A program made the position numbers and the translations under genes. Positions 1 to 9,900 of a stretch of 16,560 bases of DNA are shown one piece after another. The notes beneath the pieces are model-generated. The model was not told the origin of the DNA and did no database searches. It was given only the letters and a program-made list of their open reading frames with translations. The stretch lies in contig MU646496.1 in the NCBI GenBank assembly GCA_026770585.1, positions 538,952 through 555,511 on the forward strand. The letters run 5' to 3'. Positions within the stretch are counted from its first letter, which is position 1. Every line of letters starts with the position of its first letter. The stretch comes from Baffinella frigidus. Taxonomy: Eukaryota > Cryptophyceae > Cryptomonadales > Baffinellaceae.

Positions 1-71
1 CCTACACCCTACACCCTACACCCTGCACCCTACACCCTACACCCTGCACCCTGCACCCTACACCCTACACC
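1..71. repeat. 7-bp tandem repeat CCCTACA/CCCTGCA
   Basis: About ten copies of a heptamer, CCTACAC with CCTGCAC variants, running off the left edge. It resembles degenerate telomeric DNA in period and strand composition but not the canonical CCCTAAA. Confidence 0.85.
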
Positions 72-660
72 GTTACACGTTCCCAGATCGGTGACAGCAA
101 TCCCACGCTCCGAGCCCCCGTCCCTACAAACCACACGAGCATGCTAGCGGGGCCTATTTAAAACCGATGTGCTTTTAAAAGTGGACAGTTGTGTAGTAAC
201 TTTCCGCGATTGGTCACGTTACTTGCCATGCGTAGGCCAGGCGCGAGGTTAGGACACCCTATCCTGGTACAAATATTTACAACCCCACATGTAAATTGGA
301 TCCTCCAGCATCCTCGAGTGGCACCCCTGCCCCCCTACACGCCCATTTGAGGCTAGAAATGGGACTTTTAAAATGTGGGGTTGTTAAATATAGTACCAGT
401 CACGGGCAGGCGTGGTCACGTAGCGAGCGGAATTCCGCCCGCTACGTGACCAAACGCCCCCATTTATCTGAAAATTACTACACACCTCCCCCCCCCCCTT
501 CACTTGTAAACGAATCCCTGTCTTAAAATAGTCACATTTCTAGCCTCGAGAAATTACTACACAAATGTAATTTCTACTATTGCTAGTTACTATTGCTAGT
601 GTGGCCCAGATTTGTAATTTTCGTTAACAGATTCTAAAAAGAAGACACGCTTCCCCGAAT
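72..660. other. Gene-free left flank with small inverted repeats
   Basis: No coding segment is supported. It holds a 35-bp match to 14592-14626 (CACGAG-ATGCTAGCGGGGCC), an inverted pair around GTAC-AAATATTTA-CAACCCCACAT (about 266-290 and 376-401), a 38-bp near-palindrome (414-451), two ATTACTACACA motifs (476 and 554) and a 12-bp tandem duplication (ACTATTGCTAGT, about 576-600). Confidence 0.5.
414..451. repeat. 38-bp near-perfect palindrome
   Basis: Arms GGTCACGTAGCG and CGCTACGTGACC meet at a central GCGGAATTCCGC. Only one position per arm is unpaired. The loop is essentially absent, so it could form a cruciform. Confidence 0.8.
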
Positions 661-679
661 GAACCAATCGAGTGGTACC

Positions 680-818
680 TGCGGTAGGAGGTGGAGTTAG
701 AATCCATCCGGAAAATGCTCGTATGAGCGGCCGACACGGGGTACAGTAATGGCACAATGCGTAGCATGTGCGACACTGACGCTGACTGTTTGGCAATAAA
801 TCATCAATCTCTCTGCCA
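680..818 (+). repeat. Interspersed repeat J, copy 1
   Basis: From TAGGAGGTGGAGTTAGAATC to GGCAATAAATCATCAATCTC; the same sequence occurs inverted at 2229-2372 with scattered changes. The other copy ends next to the exon 8 acceptor. I see no strong terminal inverted repeats. Confidence 0.6.
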
Positions 819-840
819 TTCACCTGACGCGCCTTGATGC

Positions 841-932
841 TCTCTCTCTCTCCCTCCCTCTCTCTCTCTCCCTCTCTCTCTCTCTCCCTCACTCTCTCTC
901 TCTCTCGCGCGCGCGCTCTCTCTCTCTCTCTC
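841..932. repeat. CT/GA microsatellite with a GCGCGC interruption
   Basis: Runs of TCTCTC and CCTCTC with one CGCGCGCGC block at about 906-916. It lies just downstream of WD40 exon 9 on the minus strand (GAGAGA in the transcript). Long ERERER-type reading frames here are artefacts of the repeat. Confidence 0.9.
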
Positions 933-3900
933 AGGCTGCACGCACCTCCGCGCCCGTCGCCGCGTCGCAGATCTGCACCATTCCGTGATGCGACCCGCTG
1001 ACGACCAACTTCCCGTCCGGAGAGAAGCCCACGCAGAGGACCACGGCGGCGATGCCCCCCCTCATCGCGAGCACCTGCCGTGGTCGAGGAGCTCACCACG
1101 CAGGGCTGGAGGGGGCGGTATTTCAAAGTCATTTTTTGAGGGAAAACGGTATTCAAAAGTCAATTTTGAGAAGAAAACGGCTCCAAGGGCGACCCACTGG
1201 CTCAAAGGGCGACCCTGGAATACCCCCACGCAGCGCCCTGTGTGGTTCGTACGATCCGAAAGCAAAAATGCTTTCTCTGCAGATCCTTTCTACGGAGGGG
1301 CGTGTCGTTGGGCTATGTTGGGCGAAATTAGAACCTAAAGGACCTACAGGTAGATTGTTCCCATCCCCTCAAGAGTGCGGTGGGCGTGGTCTCCGATATG
1401 AGTGTAATACAGAGCACCAAAGCACCTGATGGAGGGTGACTTGGGCTAACGTTGTTTCGGTACTCGATAGGTTGTTTGTTACGAGTAAGAGGGATTGCTA
1501 AGCCACCCGCCTCCCACGTCACTCCTCCTCGTCTCCACCCCAACTCTATCCGCCCCCTCCCACCCCTCGGAAATCGCCCCCCCCCCCTCGATAGGTCCTT
1601 GGTCGGATAGCGAGGGGGCAAACGGATCTTTTTAATCCAGGTACAAATTCAAAAATTGGCACGAGTCGTGTCCAACTTGTGGGGCCTTGACTGCACAAAA
1701 CTGTAGTCAAGCCAGGAATTATTCGACCCATTTGCCTTCTCGCTATCCGAGCAAGGGACAGCCACCCCACGCACCTCTCCGTGCTCCAGTCTCTTCAAAT
1801 CCCTTCAACGAAGCACACACCACGCCAGAGTCTTGGAAGGGGTCGCCAAAAGTCAATTCACCCTCAAGGCAGTAGTTTTCAAAAGTCGACACTCGTTAAA
1901 TGATACGGTTTTTAAAAAGCACCCCCCTCCTCCAGTCCGGCATGGCTAGCTCTGCCTCACTCGGGTTCACAGACTATTCTCAAGTTGACATGCTGTGCCC
2001 ATGGTACGAATCCGTCATTTTTTTAGCTGAAAGGAGCCCGAGTTCACGAAATCGGCGAGAAAAAGTAGACTGCACTGCTAGCCGTGGTATCTCACCTCCG
2101 CGCCTGTCGCCGGGTCCGAGATCTTGACGAGGCCGTCGTTCGCCCCGCTGACGACGCGCTTCCCGTCCGGGGAGATGCCCACGGAGTGTACTTTGCCCGA
2201 GTGACCTCGGAGGACCGAAACCTGCCATTCGAAGAGATTGATACTTTATTGCCAAACAATCAGCGTCAGTGCCGCACATGCTACGCATTGTGCCACTTTC
2301 TGTACCCCGTGTCGGCCCAGCCGCTCCTACGAGCATTTCCCGGATGGATTCTAACTCCACCTCCTACCCTCGCTCACCTACGGTATAGAACCGTTCAGTC
2401 CTGGATGCCTTTCTAGCCACTGAAGTGGGCCAAATCCCTCCTACAGCCATTCGAAGACATACGGACATAAAAACAAAGCCTCAACAACCTGCCATTCCAC
2501 CCCCTCAGAAACCCGAAAACCCTACCCCCCAAACTGAACCCCAAACCTACGGGGCGCGAGCGTAGCCCTAGCTCTGCCTCAGTCGGGCGGAGAGACTATT
2601 CTCAAGTTGACATCCGGGGTTTGTGGTACAAATTCGTCAACTTTGGAGCGACCTCGGGGGCGCGCACCACTTAGCAGCGGCCGAGTTCCTTTCCCCCGGG
2701 ATATCCGGGGGAAATGCGGTTAGCATCCAATGCAAATGGATAAGATTTTAGTACAAATAGTTTAGATGGACTGTATCCGTGAAGCCCCCGGTGGCTGCTA
2801 GGTGGCTTGCGGCGGCGAGCTGTTGACTTTTGGCGTGTTTCTGTTACAAAACTGGTAAGTGGTGCCTGCTAAGTGGAGCAGCCCGCCAAATCAATCGCCT
2901 CTTTCCTCTCAACCCCCCCCCCCTTCGATTCGTCACATCGGTGTGAGAGACGTTACCGAGTTGGCTGATACTGGCCACCTCGGCCACTTATGGTGACACG
3001 TGGACCCTACTAAGTGGACCGCACTAAGTGGACCACTCTCACAGGCATCCTACGCCTCTCTCCGAGCTCTCGCCCGGACACATACCCTCAACCAAGTTAA
3101 TAGGGTAACGTCCTGAAAACCGGGTGGTTAGGACTACGGTATTGCCTACGGTAGGCCATAGGGCCCCTAGGACCTAATGTTTCATAGGACCCCCCCTAGG
3201 CCCCTACGGCCTACCGTAGGCAATACAGTAGGCTTAACTACCCGGTTTTCAGGACGTTAGCCTATAAAAGTACCCTCACCACACAGCGGACTTCGAAGGG
3301 ATTTCGAATAACCCCTAAGCGATAAGACCTAGGACCCTACGGTAAGCAACCCGTAGGAGCATAGGGGGTTCCTACAGATAAGGTAACGCAAAGGTGGCCC
3401 GATTTGGCCCGAAAATCCCTTCGAAGCCCGCTGTGTAGACCATGCACCTCCGGCGCGACCCGGGGGGCGCGCGAGTACAGGGGTACCTCGCTCATAAGAA
3501 CCCGCCACCCCCTAGGACCCTACAGTAGGCCTATGCCCAGGGCCCTATGGTGGTCCTAGGGGGGGGGCGGTTTCTTATGAACGAGGTACCCCTGTAGCCC
3601 GCCATATCAATCTCCCCTTCCCCTTAGGGACCCCCCCCCCATCTTCGATTCATCATAGACATCCCAGGCCTCTCTCCGAGCTCTCGCCCCGACACATACC
3701 CTCAACCAAGTACCCGGAACCACGCACCTCCGCGCCTATGGCCGCGTCCCAGATCTTCACAAGGGACTTCGGGTACGGGTACCAAGACCGGGTACGGGCA
3801 CCCTACGGTAGGCAACAGCGTAGGGCCCTACGCAACTACCCGGATCCGAACGCACCTCCGCGCCAATGGCCGCGTCCCAGATCTTCACAAGGCCGTCAGC

Positions 3901-6900
3901 CGACCCGCTCACGATCCGCAACCCGTCGGGAGAGAATCGGACGCTGTGCACGATTTCCGTGTGCCCTCGGAGCGCGCGCACCTGCCGTCGCCCCCCACTT
4001 AGCAGCCACCGGGCGCTTCACGGATACAGTCCATCTAAAAGTTTTGTACTGGAATCTTATCCATTTGCATTGGATGCTAACCGCAGTTCCCCCGGATATC
4101 CGGGGGAAAAGGAACTCGGCCGCTGCTAAGTGGTCCCCGTCAATGCACTGGGAGCCAGAACATTTCGCCTAAGTTAACTCCCCATGAAAGACAGCGCCTG
4201 AAGTCAAATGCCTGCTCCCAGAGCAGGTCCATCTAAACGAAATGGCAACTTACTGCCCAGGATCAGCTGTGTTGACTTAAGGTAAAACATCCTGGCTTTG
4301 TTTACTTAAGGTAAAACATCATGGCTCGCAGTGCAATGCTCCTCTTCTCTATCTCTCCCCCCCATCCGCCCCCTCCATTAAATATCAGGACTATCAAACA
4401 AATCGTCGACATCAATCTCTCTGACGCACGCCACCCTCGATACGATACGTACGTATGCTACAACTCATATATGTATTTTCCTCAAGTTCAAGGCTACAAC
4501 TCATATATGTATTTTCCTTAAGTTGCAAGTGTATCTCATCGCAACTTTCCCACGCCTCTCTCAGAGCAAAACCGTCCAACACCAAAATAGTGCCGTACCT
4601 GAGCACCCGTCTCCACGTCCCATACTGTCACGAGCTTGTCATCACCCCCGCTGACGACGCGCTTGCCGTCCGGAGAGAAGCACACGCAGACCACGACGTT
4701 CGAGTGCCCTTTCAGAGTCCTCACCTGCAGTCCGCCCTCTCCGTCAATCCTCCTCGTCCCCCGCCCAGTCCCCACGCAAGATCCTTGGGGGGGGTATTTC
4801 GTGGCTGAAATTGGAGCCATTGGCTGAAATTTGAGCCATTTTCATCGTTTCATAGGAGAAATCTTAGGAGAAATTACTATGGCATAAGCAATTTTACTTG
4901 TGAATCATAATTAAATCAACCCCCCCCCCCAACAATCCTGGGTGGCAGATGCCCCCTCCTGCCCTCGCGAACCTTGCCCTCCCAATAGGTCACAGCCATC
5001 CAGCACCTCTCGCACGGTAGGCAAACCGAACCCGCAATACCACTTAACAGCCACCGGGGGCTTCACGGATACAGTCCATCTAAACGATTTGTACTGGAAT
5101 CTTATCCATTGCCCTGGAACCTAACCGGAATTTCTCCTTGAATTCAAGGCGAAAAGGAACTCGACCGCTGCTGTGTGGCGATCCACCGAGTTTGTTCGTG
5201 GGACGCATGCCCCAGTGTTCTGCTATGGGAGCCGCCGATCCACACAGCGGACTTCGAAGGGAATTCGAATGACCCTTAATCGATCAGACCTAGGAACCTA
5301 CGGTAGGCAACTCGTAGGGACATAGGGGGGTTCCTACGGATAAGGTAACGGAAAGGTGGCCCGATTTGGGCCGAAACTCCTTTCGTAGCCCGCTGTGTGG
5401 AATCCACCGAGTTTGTTCGTGGGGCTCATGTCCTGATTTTCTGCAATGGACGCCGCCGCTGATATGCGGCCCAACAAATCTGAACACCAATCTCTCGCAA
5501 TCTAACCCACTTGATGGTACCCCCCACCTGATCCAGATTCACAGCGTCTGAAATACAACTAAGCTCATAGGCTAACGCACTAAAAATGGGGTAGTTAGGC
5601 CTACGGTATTGACTACGGTAGGCCGTATGGGCCTATGGGGGCTCCTACGAAAAACCCTCAGGCCTATCGCAGGTAATACCGTAGCCCTGACTACCCCATT
5701 TTCAGTCCGTTACCCTATTGCAGCCCATGGGCGCACCTGAGCCCCTGTCGCCGCCTCCCAGATCTTGACAAGATGGTCGGATGAAACACTGGCGATGTGC
5801 CGGGCGTCCGGCGAGAACGCCACGCCGTACACAGCGTTCTCGTGCCCCACCATCACGCGCACCTGCCATCCGGAGAGAGAGGGAGAGAGAGGGAGAGAGG
5901 GAGAGAGGGAGAGAGGGAGAGAGAGGGAGAGAGAGGGAGAGGGAGAGGGAGAGGGAGAGAGTCGGTTAGATGTGATCCGGAAGGAAGCATGGCCTTTCTA
6001 CAGGACAAGTTCCGGTGTCCGCCTATGTTGGGAGTTCTCGTGCCCCATCATCACGCCCACCTCCCGACCACCTTCCCCGTCACACTTTCATAGGCTAACG
6101 GCCTGAAAATGGGGTAGTTAGGCATACAGTATTGCCTAGGACCTCCTACTGTAGGCCGAGGGATCCTAGGACCAAAAAGTCTCGGCCTACGGTAGGAGGT
6201 CCTAGGCAATGCCGTAGGCCTAACTACCCCATTGTCAGGCCGTTACCCTATTAACTCGGTGGGCTTCGAGGGTTGAGGAGGAAACACTGGCGATGTGTCG
6301 CGCGTCCGGAGAGAACGCCACGCCGTACACTCCATTCTCATGACCCACCATTACGCGCACCTGCCGATCACGTTCCCCGTCACCACTCGGTGGTGGCTGC
6401 CATTTGCCCAGGGGGGCTTGATGTGATCCGAAAGGAAGCATGGCCTTTCTACAGGACAAGTTCCGGTGTCTGCCTATGTTGGGCGTTCTCGTGCTCCACC
6501 ATCGCGCGCACCTGCAATTCGCCCTCCCCATCATGATTGTAAATAGAGCGCTACAATGACTAGTTGGCGGCTTACAATGCTACAAGTCAGCGCCTACAAT
6601 GCTACAAGTCTAATGGTACAGTCCACCTACCCTAACACAGGCTACCGTGACACATACTTACCCTCCACACATACTCCTTCGGCCGGCCCCCGATTCCCCC
6701 CTGCAAGGAAGTATGCCTGAAGGGTGGACACCATAACGCATACCTACCCTCCACACATACTCAATCAGTCCGGCTCCGACGGGTATGTGCTAGGGTAGGT
6801 CTACTGTACCAAGGGCCTGGTTTCTAGTACCCACTCGGTGGGCTTCAAGGGGTTCGGATGTGAATTTGGGGCTGGATTCTGGGGTGTTACGTGACCAAAT

Positions 6901-9900
6901 TTACACCATAAAATCCTTAAAATCAATTATCTCTGGGCAAGTTGACTTTTGTTGAAATGTCCGTAGTCCACCGTGTGGATGTTCCCCTTCTCCGAACCCC
7001 GCCCCCCCCCCCCCCCTCCTCCATTTGCAACCACAACCCCCCCCCCAATCTCATCTCGGAAGATAATTGAACCAGTCCCCTAATTAGCGTTTTCATTTAA
7101 TTAGGGGGCCTAATTAAATTTACTATGCCCTAACTAATTTCTCCTATTCAACCTCCTATTGAAAAGGAGCTAATTAACTTATCTTCCGAGATGAAATCGG
7201 TCACAGCCATCCCACGCCTCTCCCCTCCCGTCCCTACCCCCCCCCCCCCAGCACGCACCAAAACGCCCGTCGCCGCGCCCCAGAGAACCACGTGCGTGTC
7301 ATCCCCCCCCGTGACGATGCGCGTCCCGTCCGGAGAGAATGCAGCACAGAAGACTTCGCCGAGCCCTGCTAGACCTCTCAGCGTGAGGACCTGCCATTCA
7401 CCTTCCCCGTTAGAGCACCTCCCCCCTCCCGCTCTCACACCCTCCTCTCTCGCACCGTCCTCTCTGGCACCCTCCTCTCTCACACCCTCCTCTCTCGCAC
7501 CCTCCTCTCTCGCACCCTCCTCTCTCACACCCTCCTCTCTCACACCCTCCTCTCTCGCACCCTCCTCTCTCGCACCCTCCTCTCTCACACCCTCCTCTCT
7601 CACACTCTCCTCTCTCACCCCGAGACCGATTCCTCCTCCCTCGACACGTCAAAGCCACCCCACGCCTCTGTCCTCTCCTACCTCCCGTCGCCACAACCCC
7701 CCCCCTTCCACTTAGCAGCCACCGGGGGCTTCACGGATACAGTCCATCCAAAAGGTTTGTACTAGAATCTTATCCATTGCCCTGGAACCTAACCGGAATT
7801 TCACCTCGAATTCAAGGTGAAAAGGTTTTCGGTCGCTGCCAAGTTCATCTCGGAAGATAACTGAACCAGTTCCCTTTCAATAGGAGTTTGCATAGGATAA
7901 TTTAGCTAGGGCATAGTAAATTTGATTAGGCCTCCCAACTAAACCAAAACGCCAATTAGCAAACTGATTCAGGCATCTTTCGAGATGAAAGCAGTGCACG
8001 CCCACACGAGGCTATCCATGCGAACAGAATAAAAGGGCATTGTAAAAATTTGTGGGGAAATGCTCACGTTTCCCCGGGAAAAACCGGGAGGAAAAGTGAT
8101 CATTTGCTGACTTTTGGCGTGTTTCCTGGGCAATAATCCAATAATAGACTTATGAATCTGTTCGCATGGATAGCCTCGTGCACGCACCTTCACGCCCGCC
8201 GCATCCCACACCTCCACCACGCTCACATCCTCAGCTGATGGGCCGAGGACGCGCGTCCCGTCCGGGGAGAACCTCACGCCCAGCGCGATGCAGGAGTTGC
8301 TCGATCCGCACCGCCACGTGCGCAACTGCTTTGGGTTTTGGGTTGTGGATTTGGGGTTTGGGGGTTTGGGTTTGGGGGTTGGGTTTTGGGGGTTGGATTT
8401 TGGGGTTTGTTTTTTTTGGTTTTGGGTTTTGGGTTTGGTTTTTTTTGGGTTTTGGGTTTTGGGTTTTGGGTTTTGGGTTTTGGGTTTTGGGTTTTGGGTT
8501 TTGGGTTTGGGTTTTTGGGTTTTGGGTTTTGGATCCGCCCCACCCGTCAATCTCTTCGTCTTGAACTCCGCCCCATCTGCCCCTCCCCCCCCCCTCCCCT
8601 ACCGCGCCTCCCATCTGAAAGGTCACATGTGGGTGCCTAAAAGGGTCGGTGTCCGCCTTTCTTGAGCACTCAAAACCTCAAGGACGAGCCACTCTCCCGG
8701 AAACCGTTACCGCACCCCCCCTAGCACTTTCCACCAACATCACCTTTCCAGTCCTTAGGTGCTTAGGCTCTAAGTTTGGTTAGCCTAGGGAACCACATCA
8801 CGGCCATCGCACGCCTCTCTCCACGCCGCCCATGCATACCCTCAACCATTCAATCCACTGCCAGCCAGGATGTTTTACCTAAAGTCAACAAAGCTGATCC
8901 TCGGCAGTAAGTTGCCATTTCGTTTAGAAGAACCTGCTCTGGGAGCAGGCATTTGACGTAAGGCGCTGTCTTTCATGGAGAGTTGACTGAGGTGAAATGT
9001 TCTGGCTCAAAGTTCATAGGACAATGGACTGAAAACCGGGTAGTTAGGCCTTCGGTAGGCCGTAGGGCCCCTAGGACCTGGCTTTTCGTAGGACCCCCCC
9101 CTAGGCCCCTACGGCCTACCGTAAGCAATATCGTAGGCCTAACTACCCGGTTATCAGTCCATCAACCTATTCGAGTGCAATCCACGCACCTTGCCGCCCG
9201 TCATCGCGTCCCAGATCTCTACGAGACCGTACCCCTCCGCGGCCAACGCGCCAGATCCGCTCAGGATGCGTTTCCCGTCGGGCGAAAAGCCCACGCTGAG
9301 AACCTTCCCCGGGCGCCCTTGGAGCGTGCGCACCTGCCACCCGCCCCCCCCCTACTCAGTAATTTGACCACCGCTACTCAGTCAAGTGGCGAGTCCCCTG
9401 GTCAAATCGTGTATACGTCGTGTATACGACGTACGTCGTCTGAATGGTGAACTCCCCGTCAGTCCTCTCCCCCGTACGAACCTTCTCCGGGCGTCCTTGG
9501 AGCGTGCGCACCTGCCGCCCGCCCTCCCCGTCAGTCCTCTCCACCCCCCATCCCCGCCAGTGCTCTGCCTCCTAAACGCTAAAACCTAAACCCTAATCCC
9601 TAACCCCGGTCTCGCACCGCGCTATCCATCTCCTCCTCCCCTCCGCTATTGCCAGCTACCTCATCCCTCCTCCTCCTGATCTACTTTAGACGTGACCGGG
9701 AGCAATCAAAAGTTGCCGTAGTGCAAAATTCCCCAGATCTGGGGAAAATGAAAGTTCATAAGTTGACACCAGGCCAGATCCGAGGAGCAAGGCTGGTCAA
9801 CTTTGGCCGCCCAAGGTGAGTTCAGATTGCCCCCGCTCAGGTCTAGCGTAGAGGTGACAGCCATCCCACGCCCCTCACGCTACAGCCAACCCTGATCCCT

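Larger units (their letters stand above)
5964..6511. repeat. Duplicated unit of about 97 bp around a broken WD40 exon
   Basis: 5964-6060 and 6416-6511 share GATGTGATCCGGAAGGAAGC then ATGGCCTTTCTACAGGACAA and GTTCCGGTGTC, followed by the exon 5 fragment. A family A element and a longer exon 5 fragment lie between them. Confidence 0.7.

Noticed and set aside
1-71. Chromosome end (true telomere)
   Set aside because: The units are CCCTACA/CCCTGCA, not the CCCTAAA seen elsewhere in the window, and the array is short and variable, so I call it a heptamer repeat only.
596-1156. Minus-strand open frame rich in ERERERER
   Set aside because: It is the translation of the CT/GA microsatellite joined to the wrong frame of WD40 exon 9. 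The true exon frame there encodes FSPDG and SG motifs.
7430-7620. CRISPR-like array
   Set aside because: The units are contiguous 15-bp repeats without unique spacers, in a eukaryotic intron.
7148-7715. Open frames on both strands over the 15-bp minisatellite
   Set aside because: A 15-bp repeat without stops leaves frames open on both strands. Only the short part that coincides with WD40 exon 4 is supported as coding; possible exonisation is noted as a finding.
8166-8665. Several overlapping frames rich in FGFWVLG or NPKPKTQ
   Set aside because: They are products of the TTTTGGG array, open in all frames on both strands. Only the WD40 exon 3 portion is retained.
2400-9180. Autonomous transposon
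   Set aside because: None of the fold-back elements encodes a transposase-like or reverse-transcriptase-like protein. All are under about 200 bp except the 480-bp region at 15301-15780, which is also non-coding.
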